Assembly (NCBI GenBank): GCA_048270425.1
Contig: JBLWSY010000008.1
Location: 62,001-126,000, forward strand
DNA length: 64,000 bases
Direction of reading: 5' to 3'
Origin: Oceanospirillum sp048270425
GTDB taxonomy: Bacteria > Pseudomonadota > Gammaproteobacteria > Pseudomonadales > Halomonadaceae
The notes under the pieces were generated by a model. That model worked only from the letters and a program-made list of their open reading frames with translations. It searched no databases and was not told where the DNA came from. The stretch's first letter is position 1. Each line of letters opens with the position of its first letter. Shown here piece by piece: positions 44,488 through 53,428 of the stretch. Both the position numbers and the translations under genes were made by a program.

Positions 44488-45294
44488 CTAAGCTCCTATT
44501 CTTTCGATCAATTGGCTGCAAACCGCTTTAAACTCATCAGATGCCACTTCATCACCAGATAGGTAAATTGGATCATTAGATTGAGCTGACTTACTCACTG
44601 AAACCCTCTCGTGGATAACATCATCAACCACCATATCTCCAAATTGTTGCCTGAGAGATGCTTCAGTTTCTTCTCTGTGTATTGCAGGCCTTCCAACCCT
44701 AGAAATAACAATGCCAGCTTGCTTGAGTTCATGATCTAGATCTGAACCAAACTCCTCAACCCGCTTAATCAGTAGGCTGACACCAATGGCAGACAAAAAG
44801 TCAAGAGAGACAGGAACTACATAGTGGGTGCTAAATGCAAGTGCATTTTGTGTAGGAATAGTCAAATTTGGAGGGCAGTCACAGATGACAAAATCATAAT
44901 TATCGATAACTTCTTTCAGAGAATTTTTGAGTCTTGTCTCTCGAAACCTAGCGCTTGCCAAATCTAAATCCACTGTAAATAAATCTATATGAGATGGGAT
45001 CAAATCTACATTTTCAAAGACATCTTTAAAAATCACATCTTCAGCTTTTCTTTGGACCCCATGTGCACTAGTGTAGTTTTTTGCCCCCAAAAGATCAGCT
45101 ACAGTTCCATTTCTTTTTGCCTCATCATTCCACTTACGTACACCTATTGAGGAAAAAGTAGCATTAGTCTGTGGATCCAAATCTATCAATAACGTTTTAT
45201 GTCCCTGAATTCCACAGTATGCAGCTAAGTTAACAGCTAGGGCTGTTTTACCAACCCCTCCTTTCAAATTGATGCAAGATAATACCTTCGTCAA
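44488..45294 (-). CDS. ParA/Soj-family ATPase, first gene of an AT-rich islet
   Basis: 268 residues. The deviant Walker A motif INLKGGVGKTALAVNLA is at the N-terminus (signature Lys in KGGVGKT), with switch I DLDPQTNATFS and Walker B FVICDCPPNL. There is no N-terminal DNA-binding extension. Such ATPases form dynamic patterns on the nucleoid to position plasmids, chromosomes or protein clusters. No parB follows. The start is TTG 45294, with AAAGGAG seven bases upstream. The gene is visibly AT-rich (for example 30% GC at 44881-44940) against well over 50% in hrpB, so it was probably acquired. Confidence 0.88.
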   Translation of the reverse strand: MTKVLSCINLKGGVGKTALAVNLAAYCGIQGHKTLLIDLDPQTNATFSSIGVRKWNDEAKRNGTVADLLGAKNYTSAHGVQRKAEDVIFKDVFENVDLIPSHIDLFTVDLDLASARFRETRLKNSLKEVIDNYDFVICDCPPNLTIPTQNALAFSTHYVVPVSLDFLSAIGVSLLIKRVEEFGSDLDHELKQAGIVISRVGRPAIHREETEASLRQQFGDMVVDDVIHERVSVSKSAQSNDPIYLSGDEVASDEFKAVCSQLIERIGA

Positions 45295-45342
45295 AATTAA
45301 CTCCTTTTATGAGATCCATCAAACAGATAAGCCTAATAATGA

Positions 45343-45372
45343 GTTTACAAGGGATCTTTTTATCCTGTAAAC
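45343..45372 (-). promoter_or_regulatory. Inverted repeat upstream of the ParA gene
   Basis: GTTTACAAGGGAT and ATCCTGTAAAC form an almost perfect dyad around CTTTTT, 49 bp before the ParA start. A second, smaller pair (AAAAGTGG at 45378, CCACTTTT at 45422) lies beside it. They could be operators for the islet or a partition site. Confidence 0.5.
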
Positions 45373-45518
45373 CAACCAAAAGTGGCATAGGCTGATCAAA
45401 ATCAATCAGTTGCGAAACAACCCACTTTTATCAAAAGCCTGCCGCAGCTACTCAGCACCTCCCTTTCCCGTTATCCTTAACACCCTGATTTTCACGCTTT
45501 TTCAACGGTGCTTTACCC

Positions 45519-48242
45519 ATGACATCCCCTGCTTCATCCGCTAACAGCTCCCCGACCAACCCAAATAATCTGCCGATTCTGGCGCAGGTGCCGGAGCTGG
45601 TATCTCAGCTGCAATCTCAGGAGCTGGCGTTGCTGTCGGCGGAGCCGGGTGCCGGTAAGACCACGCGTTTGCCCATTGCGCTGATGCAGCACCCGGCTTT
45701 CCAGAACGGAAAGATCATGATGACCGCGCCCCGTCGGGTGGCGGCTCAGGCCGCGGCGTCTTATATGGCGGGGCTGATCGGGGAATCCGTGGGTGACAGC
45801 ATCGGTTATCGGGTCAAGGGCGATCATAAGGTCAGCCGCAATACCCGTCTGGAGCTGGTGACTTCCGGTGTGCTGCTGAGCATGTTGCAGAACGACCCGA
45901 CCCTAAAGGGCGTAAGCCTGGTGATTCTGGATGAGTTTCACGAGCGCACCGTAGACAGCGACCTGATTCTGGCGCTGTGCCGTCAGATGAACCTGCTCTA
46001 TCGGGATGAGGATCCGGCGGGGCTGCTGGTGATGTCGGCAACCCTGGCTCAGGAGGCTCTGGAAGCGGCGCTGCAGGTGCCGATTCTCTTCTGCGAGGGC
46101 CGCACCTTCCCACTGGAATACCGCTATAACCGCACCAGCGTGCCGGTCTCCGAGCGGGTGCAGACGACGGTTGAGACCTGCCTAGAGGTCATCGATACAC
46201 AAGATGGCGACATGCTCTGTTTTCTGCCCGGTGTTGGTGAAATCAACAGAGTAGCGGAAGCGCTTTCTGCCCGCTGCCAACAAACGAATATCGACCTGCG
46301 CCAGCTGCATGGTCAGCAGAAACTGGCAGAACAACAGGCAGCGCTGGCACCGCCGCAAAACGGCATGCGCCGCTGTATTCTCGCCACCGCCATTGCAGAA
46401 ACCAGTCTGACCATTGATGGCATCACCTTAGTAGTGGATTCCGGCCTTGCCCGTGAGGCGCGTTTTGATAAAGAAGCCGGTGTGGTGCGTCTGCATACCC
46501 GATCCGTCACCCGTGCCGAGGCAAAACAGCGCGCCGGTCGTGCCGGTCGTACTCAGGCAGGTACGGTGTTCCGCTGCTGGAGTGAAGATCAGCAGGGGGC
46601 GCTCTCCGCCCAGCCGGAACCTGAGATCAACCGGCAGGATCTGTCAGAACTGGCGCTGCAGCTGATTCAGTGGGGGTCGGATGATCCGCAGGAGTTCGAT
46701 TGGGTGACACCGCCACCCAAAGCGCGCTGGCAAAGCGCCCTCGCCCGTCTGCAACAGCTGAAGCTGGTCGAAACCGCTCAGGGCAGCAGCAGTCTGCAGC
46801 TGACGGCATGGGGTCTGGCCTCCCGACAGCTGGTGCTTTCTGCCCATCTGGGGCGTGGCTGGCTCAGTCTGTTAAAAGCGGCGGATGACGCAGCACAACA
46901 ACTGAATGCTGATCAGCTGGCGGCCTGTGCCTTTATCTTCAGCCTGTTACAAGAGGGCGCGCACCTGCCGGAAAATGAGCTATTAGCCGCCTGTGAGCAA
47001 CTGATTCAGTCCCGCGATGTGGGCCATAAAGCCCTGTGTAAACGCATCGAACAGGGTGCGCTTCGTCTGCTGAAAGAGAGCCAGCAGCTGATTAAAAACG
47101 ATCAAAGCGATGTCGCAAATCCGGCCCCAAGCACAGGAACTGTATATAAAAACAGTAAAGACTTACTATCGCTGTTAAGCACAACCCGGAAGCCTGCCGA
47201 CAGCCTGATGACTCAGCTGCAGAATGCTGCCTTTATCGACCTGATGATTGAAGGGTTGTGCCATGCTTATCCTGACAAGGTAGGTCTGAAACAGGCTCAA
47301 AGCAGCTCGAAACAAAACACGTCAAACAACGGCGAGGCCGGTATCTACAAACTGAGTAATGGCCGACAGGCGCAGCTGAAAAGCCATCAGCAGCCGGAGT
47401 TTGTGATCGCCCTGCACGCCCGCTCCTTCAGTCAGGACAGCCGGGAAACCCTGACCCTTTGGCTGACACTGGATAAAAAAACAGTGGCCACTCACTTAGC
47501 GGATCAGATTGAGCAAAAGCCTTTCTGTCACTGGCAGGCTGACCGCCTGATTAACAGCGTGCAGACTCGCCTTGGGCAGCTGGTGCTGGAGGAAAAACAG
47601 GGTGATAAACCGGATCAGGACGCATTGAATCAGGCGGGTATTCTGCGGCTTCAGCAACAAGGGGTTGATACCCTGCCCTGGCAGGAAAATGATATCGCCC
47701 TACGCCAGCGCATAGAGTTTTTGCGCCTGAATGGTGCGAATCAGAATGAAGATGAACAATGGCCGGATCTGTCCGATCAGGGTTTGTTAGATTCCGTAGA
47801 AGAATGGCTGGTGCCGTTTCTGACCGGGGTGAACAATCAGCGTCAGTGGCAACAGCTGCCCGTCAGCGAGATGCTGAAAAGCCTGCTCAGCTGGCCGCAA
47901 CAACAGGCACTGGACAATTTAGCACCGGCGGCACTTAAAGCAGCCTCAGGTCGCACGGTGAAGATCGATTACAGCCAGAACCCACCCACCGTCAGCACCA
48001 AACTGCAGGAGATGTTCGGCACGGAAAATGTCCCGGCTATCGCGGGAGTTCCCGTCAGTATTCATCTGCTCTCCCCCGCGGGTCGGCCGTTAGCCGTGAC
48101 CTCAAACCTAGCCACCTTCTGGCGGGAGGTTTATCCGGAAGTACGTAAGGAGATGAGAGGGCGCTATCCCAAGCACCCGTGGCCGGAAGATCCGTTAACC
48201 GCAGAAGCCACCCACAAAACAAAGCGGGCGCTAGGGCAATAG
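45519..48242 (+). CDS. hrpB: ATP-dependent helicase HrpB
   Basis: 907 residues, DEAH-family superfamily 2 helicase of the HrpB subgroup. Walker A GAGKTT at 44-49, DEFH box at 138-141, SAT motif in VMSATLAQEAL and QRAGRAGRTQAGTVFRCW for motif VI. The C-terminal HrpB domain ends with REVYPEVRKEMRGRYPKHPWPEDPL split by typical residues. Between about 500 and 560 there is a low-complexity insert. The biological role of HrpB is poorly known; RNA metabolism is likely. The ribosome-binding site is weak. Confidence 0.94.
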   Translation: MTSPASSANSSPTNPNNLPILAQVPELVSQLQSQELALLSAEPGAGKTTRLPIALMQHPAFQNGKIMMTAPRRVAAQAAASYMAGLIGESVGDSIGYRVKGDHKVSRNTRLELVTSGVLLSMLQNDPTLKGVSLVILDEFHERTVDSDLILALCRQMNLLYRDEDPAGLLVMSATLAQEALEAALQVPILFCEGRTFPLEYRYNRTSVPVSERVQTTVETCLEVIDTQDGDMLCFLPGVGEINRVAEALSARCQQTNIDLRQLHGQQKLAEQQAALAPPQNGMRRCILATAIAETSLTIDGITLVVDSGLAREARFDKEAGVVRLHTRSVTRAEAKQRAGRAGRTQAGTVFRCWSEDQQGALSAQPEPEINRQDLSELALQLIQWGSDDPQEFDWVTPPPKARWQSALARLQQLKLVETAQGSSSLQLTAWGLASRQLVLSAHLGRGWLSLLKAADDAAQQLNADQLAACAFIFSLLQEGAHLPENELLAACEQLIQSRDVGHKALCKRIEQGALRLLKESQQLIKNDQSDVANPAPSTGTVYKNSKDLLSLLSTTRKPADSLMTQLQNAAFIDLMIEGLCHAYPDKVGLKQAQSSSKQNTSNNGEAGIYKLSNGRQAQLKSHQQPEFVIALHARSFSQDSRETLTLWLTLDKKTVATHLADQIEQKPFCHWQADRLINSVQTRLGQLVLEEKQGDKPDQDALNQAGILRLQQQGVDTLPWQENDIALRQRIEFLRLNGANQNEDEQWPDLSDQGLLDSVEEWLVPFLTGVNNQRQWQQLPVSEMLKSLLSWPQQQALDNLAPAALKAASGRTVKIDYSQNPPTVSTKLQEMFGTENVPAIAGVPVSIHLLSPAGRPLAVTSNLATFWREVYPEVRKEMRGRYPKHPWPEDPLTAEATHKTKRALGQ

Positions 48243-48243
48243 G

Positions 48244-48329
48244 TAGGATGGTGCAAAGCGAAGCGTGCCCGTCAAATTCCGGGTTTTCTTGATGGGCACA
48301 CCTACTTGGTAGGCTTAGCCCATCCTACG
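48244..48329. repeat. REP-like palindromic repeat after hrpB
   Basis: Nested inverted repeats: GTAGGATGG (48244) with CCATCCTAC (48321), and GTGCCCGTCAA (48266) with TTGATGGGCAC (48290). The element resembles the GTAGGRTGGGC-type repeat scattered in many proteobacterial genomes, and sits between two convergent genes as such elements usually do. Only one copy is seen in this window. Confidence 0.7.
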
Positions 48330-48344
48330 TTTACTCCTGTCCCA

Positions 48345-48824
48345 TCAATCCCGCTTAAACCCATAAGGCACATTGCGACGTTTCACCGGCGTGGATTTCA
48401 CAATAGAGGTATTGGTATCTGCCAGTGCGGAGACCTGATCGAGAATATCATCCAACTGCGGCATGCTCTGGAAGCAGATACGGGCGTAGAAACAGTCTTC
48501 GCCGGTGACCTTGTCGCATTCGATAATTTCAGGAATATCCTGAATCAGGGCTTCCAGCTGTTTGAGTTTACCGGGGTACTGGCGCATACGTACCAGCGCC
48601 GTTAGTGGGTAGCCGAGGCTTTCCGGATCAAGTTCCAGTGTGTATTTGTTGATCACACCCAGCTCTTCCATCCGCTTCAGACGTTCATTAATGCTGGGAG
48701 AGGACATATTCGCCGCTCGCGCCATCTCAGCGACAGAGATGCGGGCGTTGTCATCCAGCAGCGCCAGCAGGCGGCTGTCGATGGCATCCGGAGACCAATT
48801 TTCGTTTTTAAGGATTTTCCGCAT
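48345..48824 (-). CDS. Lrp/AsnC family transcriptional regulator
   Basis: 159 residues. The N-terminal helix-turn-helix (about 12-70, with DAIDSRLLALLDDNARISVAE split over two helices and SSPSINERLKRMEELGVI) is followed by the RAM ligand-binding domain (about 78-150, with VTGEDCFYARICF). Family members bind amino acids and often control a divergent transporter. Here the divergent gene is an EamA-type exporter 115 bp away. GAGAG precedes the ATG. Confidence 0.9.
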   Translation of the reverse strand: MRKILKNENWSPDAIDSRLLALLDDNARISVAEMARAANMSSPSINERLKRMEELGVINKYTLELDPESLGYPLTALVRMRQYPGKLKQLEALIQDIPEIIECDKVTGEDCFYARICFQSMPQLDDILDQVSALADTNTSIVKSTPVKRRNVPYGFKRD

Positions 48825-48939
48825 TTTCTCTCTCTTTTTTAAAGCCCGCAGCTTTCACAGCCTTATTTTTGCCATTAGAGTCTGGCTCAGTGACTATTAA
48901 TCTATGTCTAATCAAAACGGTTAGCAAAGGATTTAAAAA

Positions 48940-49863
48940 ATGATGCAGTCTGATAAAAAAGGCACGCTGGAGATGGTCACCGCGATGGTGCTCTCCGGCA
49001 CCATAGGTTTTTTTGTAATCGAATCCGGTCAGTCGTTCTGGAATGTGGTGTTTTTCCGCTGCCTGATCGGCGCGTTGTTTCTGGGGGGGTATATCGCTTT
49101 AACCGGTCAGTTCCGTCGGGAACAGTTCGATCTGAAGGTGCTGGGGCTGATTATCGCAGGCGGTATCACCCTGGTGGGCAACTGGGTGCTGCTGTTTGCC
49201 TCTTTCGATCATATCCCCTTCTCTATCGCTACTATCGCCTATCATCTGCAGCCGATTATGCTGGTGATCGCTGGGGCTTTGCTGGCTCGTCAGCTGCCGG
49301 GGCTGCATATTCTGTTCTGGCTGGGGGTAGCTTTGGGGGGCTTATGGTTAGTAGTGGGGCTGGATTCAACTCAGCTGACGGCACTGTTTAACGGCCAGTC
49401 CGCCACAGAATCTGTCATGACCGGGCTTCTGCTAGCCTTAGGTGCGGCGCTTCTGTACACCATCACCACGCTGCTGACCAAGAAAGTCAGCGACATTCCT
49501 TCCGGTGTGATCGCCTTTGTGCAGGTGCTGTTAGGCGGCGCTTTCCTGCTGCCTTTTGTGGAGTTTGGTGATCTGCCGACTGAGTTACCGGCATGGGGTT
49601 ATCTGGCCTTTCTGGGGCTGATCAATACCGGCTTTATGTATGTGATTATGTACGATGCCTTCCAGCGTCTGAGCACCTCGCTGATTGCGATTCTCTCTTT
49701 CATCTATCCGGTAGTTGCGCTGTTTGTGGATTATGCCGCTTTTGATCACGCAATAACGCTGGCTCAGGGGCTGGGTGTGGTTCTGATTCTACTGTCAGTA
49801 TGCGCGGTGAAATTTGACTGGAAACTGCGCTTTAAAGCACCGGCATTAGGTGCCGCCAGTTAA
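48940..49863 (+). CDS. EamA/DMT family transporter
   Basis: 307 residues with ten predicted membrane helices in two homologous halves, as in drug/metabolite exporters of the EamA (RhaT/YdcZ-like) group. Second-half repeat: TPSG-like SDIPSGVIAFVQVLLGGAF and a C-terminal helix ending in a basic tail. Divergent from an Lrp/AsnC regulator, so export of an amino acid or related metabolite is plausible. AAGGA precedes the ATG pair at 48940/48943. Confidence 0.88.
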   Translation: MMQSDKKGTLEMVTAMVLSGTIGFFVIESGQSFWNVVFFRCLIGALFLGGYIALTGQFRREQFDLKVLGLIIAGGITLVGNWVLLFASFDHIPFSIATIAYHLQPIMLVIAGALLARQLPGLHILFWLGVALGGLWLVVGLDSTQLTALFNGQSATESVMTGLLLALGAALLYTITTLLTKKVSDIPSGVIAFVQVLLGGAFLLPFVEFGDLPTELPAWGYLAFLGLINTGFMYVIMYDAFQRLSTSLIAILSFIYPVVALFVDYAAFDHAITLAQGLGVVLILLSVCAVKFDWKLRFKAPALGAAS

Positions 49864-49910
49864 GTTCGATTGCTTCTGTTTAATGTCAATTGAACGACCT
49901 AAGCAAAACA

Positions 49911-49954
49911 AAACGGCCTCTGTCACTTCACCATAAGTGACAGAGGCCGTTTCA
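49911..49954. terminator. Terminator after the EamA gene
   Basis: AAACGGCCTCTGTCACTT and AAGTGACAGAGGCCGTTT, a perfect 18-bp stem with a six-base loop; A-rich and T-rich flanks on both sides. Confidence 0.82.
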
Positions 49955-50074
49955 GATCGGTTGTTTCAATCTATTGCGTAACGCTCTCTTGCAAAGTCGC
50001 CAGATATTGGCTGGGATACTTCCATTCGGATTACACAGAGATCCCTGATTGAGGTTACAATCCATGCCCTTTTC

Positions 50075-50094
50075 AGCGTGTTAACGCTCTTTTT
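50075..50094 (+). terminator. Orphan terminator-like hairpin upstream of the DUF1643-like gene
   Basis: AGCGT and ACGCT around GTTA, then CTTTTTAAAG. No gene is known to end here; the 120 bp before it (49955-50074) have no credible frame, so a short RNA is conceivable but unproven. Confidence 0.35.
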
Positions 50095-50151
50095 AAAGCT
50101 TTATTGTACTGCCAATTAATATTCAGAAAGTAGCGTCAGCCGACAGTTTTT

Positions 50152-50862
50152 ATGATCGAAATAGAATTTGAATATGCCGAAAGTCTCAAGAATGACTTTG
50201 AAGTAAAAGGTGAGTTTTATCGTCTGGACCGAGGTGAGAAAGAAGCCCTAGTCTGCCGTCGTCGGGTGGAAATCTGTCTGAAAAACAGTGCGGGTAAGAG
50301 CACTCAACCGGATGCGGTAGCCGTGCTGATGAATCCCGGCAGTATTCGCTTTGCTGCCCCAACCGAAGAAGTGAGTCTGCCTCAGATTACGAACGCTGCT
50401 AGGCTGCCGATGCGCGATACCCATCTGAAAAGCCTTAAGCCGGATAATACTCAGTATCAGCTGATGCGCTTAATGCGCCAGATGGGCTGGGAACGACTTC
50501 GCCTGATCAACCTGTCTGATCTTTGCGATGCCAACAGTGATTCTTTTGCCCGGCTATACCGAGAGCTGAATGACGATAGCCAAGCTGACGCAATCCCCCA
50601 TAGCCTGCTTCATCTCAGTCGGGCTAACGAACTGAAACGGCTGCTAAAAGCCGATCATCTGATCCTCGCCTGGGGCAGTAATCCGGTTCAGCAGGCTGAT
50701 GCGGAAGCGTTTCTTAAATTGACGAAACGTCGTAAACCGATAGGACTTGCGCTTGATTATCCCTGGTATCGCTTCGCCAGCCCCTACCGAAAAGATCAGA
50801 AGCTAAGCTGGCTCAAAGAGATAACCACTCTGTTACAGGATGCCAGAGAATCGCTGGAATAA
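50152..50862 (+). CDS. DUF1643-like protein of unknown function
   Basis: 236 residues, soluble. AVAVLMNPGSIRFA (about 55-70), D-x-T-Q-Y-Q-L-M-R-L-M-R-Q-M-G-W, RLINLSDLCDANS and HLILAWGSNPV follow the plan of DUF1643 proteins (an M-L-N-P-S-like motif, D-x-T-x-R-R, N-L-F and W-G). The match is by eye and the protein is somewhat longer than the usual ~170 residues. No functional assignment. Monocistronic. Confidence 0.55.
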   Translation: MIEIEFEYAESLKNDFEVKGEFYRLDRGEKEALVCRRRVEICLKNSAGKSTQPDAVAVLMNPGSIRFAAPTEEVSLPQITNAARLPMRDTHLKSLKPDNTQYQLMRLMRQMGWERLRLINLSDLCDANSDSFARLYRELNDDSQADAIPHSLLHLSRANELKRLLKADHLILAWGSNPVQQADAEAFLKLTKRRKPIGLALDYPWYRFASPYRKDQKLSWLKEITTLLQDARESLE

Positions 50863-50966
50863 AATGACAGCCTTACAAAACACAACATGACGTTACAAAC
50901 ACCTTGATCCGCATTAAATGCGCCCCTAAAATACATCTATTATCGGAACAGAATCAGGGTAGCACT

Positions 50967-51428
50967 ATGCCGATCGTGACATCCAACACCACCATTTCTG
51001 CGGTTTTTACGCCAAGAAACCTGGATTCCAACAAACAGAATGAATTCCGTGCCTCTGAGGTTCAGACACGCCCCGGTCGCGAATCCTCTGTGGTTTCTGA
51101 TACGAACCAGCGCACCGGCACCCCTAACGATCTGGGCTTGCCTTCTACCAGCCGTGTTGAAGGTCCATCCAAACTACAAAGCCTGAATGACGTTATTCCG
51201 ACGGGCCCTGAGAAAGCGCCGTCGGCAGTGGTTGATATCTCTGCGGAAGCACAAAACGCACTGAAGAATGCACAAAAAGAGATTCCGGCTCAGAGCAAAA
51301 TTAAGGATGCTGAATTTGCCGCAGACCTGGCTGCCAGCACCGGTAAGCAGATGAGCGAACAACCTGCGACAACGGTAATGGCGCAGGCAAATACCGCACC
51401 TCAACAGGCTATTGCATCACTGCTGTAA
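50967..51428 (+). CDS. Small disordered protein of unknown function
   Basis: 153 residues from ATG 50967, chosen for AGGG about eight bases upstream; the longer frame from 50904 has no site. Rich in Ser, Thr, Asn, Gln and Ala, and probably unstructured, apart from a helix around VDISAEAQNALKNAQKEI. No signal peptide or membrane helix. A strong terminator follows. Not recognised. Confidence 0.6.
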   Translation: MPIVTSNTTISAVFTPRNLDSNKQNEFRASEVQTRPGRESSVVSDTNQRTGTPNDLGLPSTSRVEGPSKLQSLNDVIPTGPEKAPSAVVDISAEAQNALKNAQKEIPAQSKIKDAEFAADLAASTGKQMSEQPATTVMAQANTAPQQAIASLL

Positions 51429-51452
51429 AACAGCATTTCCGGTAGTCCTAAT

Positions 51453-51491
51453 CGAACAAGCCCCGTTCAGTTATCTGACGGGGCTTGTTTT
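51453..51491. terminator. Bidirectional terminator between the small protein and gspL
   Basis: AACAAGCCCCG and CGGGGCTTGTT with T-runs; about 40 bp after the gspL stop on the minus strand. Confidence 0.85.
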
Positions 51492-51532
51492 TTGTTTGCT
51501 GCCTGTTTTCGATTTGGATGGCAATAAATAAC

Positions 51533-52297
51533 TCAGAATACCGATAGCCATTGGTTCAGAAGATATAGGCCTGCCGCCAAAAGCCCTACCGCGAAAACGC
51601 CAAAGAGCGGGCTGATCTCGTTCTGTTCCGGTGTCACCAGATTCCAACGATGACCTTCAAGACGCAGCGCCAGCTGATCAGAGGCTTCACTGACCGACAG
51701 CTGGAGCTGGTCCACTGCAGGTACTCTGGGGACCTCCTGCCAGAACTCAGGTCTTGGTACTACCGCTGACAGCTCACTTAGACCTTCGCAGGCAGAAACC
51801 GGTAAACAAGCCTTAAGACGAACATTAACGGCGACACCTTCGGTAGGATTTTTAAGCTGATCAATCAGGCTCTGTAAGCTGTCACGATCCCAGACAACAG
51901 CATTACTTAACAGCGTCTCTTCCCCATCTACATCCTCAGAAACGTCACCTTTAGCGTTAACCGGTTCTACATAATGTACCGCAACCGCATCTATATCCTG
52001 GGCCAACTGCTCTTCGATCAGAACCGGCAGCAGCTTATTAAGGTTACGCCTGACCCCTTCCGGCACCTCAACCTGATGGAAGCTGACCAGCTCATCCGCC
52101 AGAAACAGATACAGATTGATCGGTTGATCTCCCAAATCTCCCAAGCTTTGGGCTATATGCTGGTGGAAGCTGTCAAAACTCCCCTGCAGGGCATTCCGGA
52201 ATCCCTGAGCCGCAAGCGAGGTATCCAGTGGGAACCAGATCAAAGGCTGTGCCGAATCATCATAAGGTCGATAGATCACCGCAAAATTGTGACTCAT
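51533..52297 (-). CDS. gspL: Type II secretion protein GspL, short form
   Basis: 254 residues. The cytoplasmic N-terminal actin-like domain that binds GspE is present (IYRPYDDSAQPLIWFPLD, RRNLNKLLPVLIEEQLAQDI, DRDSLQSLIDQL). The protein ends with one membrane helix (about 229-250) and stops, whereas GspL is usually about 380-400 residues with a periplasmic ferredoxin-like domain that pairs with GspM. No remnant of that domain is seen in the ~40 bp before the terminator. It is the last gene of the operon, 88 bp after gspK, with AAGGAG before its start. Confidence 0.82.
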   Translation of the reverse strand: MSHNFAVIYRPYDDSAQPLIWFPLDTSLAAQGFRNALQGSFDSFHQHIAQSLGDLGDQPINLYLFLADELVSFHQVEVPEGVRRNLNKLLPVLIEEQLAQDIDAVAVHYVEPVNAKGDVSEDVDGEETLLSNAVVWDRDSLQSLIDQLKNPTEGVAVNVRLKACLPVSACEGLSELSAVVPRPEFWQEVPRVPAVDQLQLSVSEASDQLALRLEGHRWNLVTPEQNEISPLFGVFAVGLLAAGLYLLNQWLSVF

Positions 52298-52385
52298 GAC
52301 AACTCCTTAGGGGTTTTAGACCTGACAGGCCCTTTGAGGCATGACTTCATATTATTTCCGTATAACAGGCTCAGGGAAACACCTA

Positions 52386-53426
52386 TCACTCTTTTGCCTC
52401 CCGGGAAAAACGCTGGGGAGAAACCGGCAAAAGGCGCCGCTGTAAAATATCAATAGCACCGGTCTCAAGGTTTCGGTGTACCAAAGTCGTTAGTGCAGAT
52501 CGCTGCTCCAACCAGTCTACCTGAGCAGTTATCATAAAATACTGGCTGCGAATGCTGAATAACTCTGCTAAAGCAACATCCATTGAACGGGCCAGCAAGA
52601 ACTCTTCCACCGAGACAATCGGTGTGTATTCGACGCCCGCCAGCATCTGCTTCGCCTGGTCAGCACTCACCGCTAAAACCGCTGCCAGTGCTTCGGGATT
52701 GGCGGCATTCAGATTCAGTGGGGTATGGGCCGGAAGCCCCACCAAAAGCTCACTCATCTGATATCTGTTCTGAGGAAGTGCCGCTGTCAGAAGTAACAGT
52801 TCATCTGTATCCAGAAGATACTGATCCGCTGTACGATACGCGGGCTTTTGCAGCAGATAATCGTTGTCTTCCGCTCCGGTCAGGCCGGTGGGTATATTGT
52901 TGCTGTCGATCCAATCCAGAGCCTGATCCGCTAATACTTCAGGAATCTGGTTTTCAGCCAGTAAACGACGTAACCCGGAAAGATAGCGCGCATCGGTATG
53001 ATCGTTCTCTTGCTTCAGTAGGTTATTGATATTGAAAAAGCCATCCAGTGGCAGAATACGGATGCGCAAATAATCATCCTCGGACGCGGCATCACTGGCG
53101 TCTAGCGCAAAACGATCCAACTGCCCCCAGGGCTCGGAAGGATGATCATAAGCCTTGTCACCAGCAGCCTGGTCCTGCTGCCAATCCTCTTTAAGAAGTG
53201 CAATCGCGTAACTTTCACCACCTCGGGCATAGGCCTCCAGCTGCTGTTGCCGCTGGTAGGCTGTGGCTCGCTCAGCTTCAATACTGCCTTGGCTCATCAT
53301 GCGGGTCGCCATAATGGCAGCGATGGCAAAAATCAGCAAAACGCTGATCAGAGCGACACCGGATTCTTTTTTATATCTTGCCGACAGCAAACACGTGTTG
53401 GTTTGCAAGTGGGGCCGGGCGTTCAT
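52386..53426 (-). CDS. gspK: Type II secretion minor pseudopilin GspK
   Basis: 346 residues. The prepilin leader ends KKESG before VALISVLLIFAIAAI, and the large periplasmic domain follows, with DWIDSNNIPTG and the helix-hairpin-helix-like LNLNAANPEALAAVL. It caps the tip of the pseudopilus with GspI and GspJ. GspK lacks the Glu at position 5 of other pseudopilins, and that is the case here. Confidence 0.92.
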   Translation of the reverse strand: MNARPHLQTNTCLLSARYKKESGVALISVLLIFAIAAIMATRMMSQGSIEAERATAYQRQQQLEAYARGGESYAIALLKEDWQQDQAAGDKAYDHPSEPWGQLDRFALDASDAASEDDYLRIRILPLDGFFNINNLLKQENDHTDARYLSGLRRLLAENQIPEVLADQALDWIDSNNIPTGLTGAEDNDYLLQKPAYRTADQYLLDTDELLLLTAALPQNRYQMSELLVGLPAHTPLNLNAANPEALAAVLAVSADQAKQMLAGVEYTPIVSVEEFLLARSMDVALAELFSIRSQYFMITAQVDWLEQRSALTTLVHRNLETGAIDILQRRLLPVSPQRFSREAKE

Positions 53427-53428
53427 TA

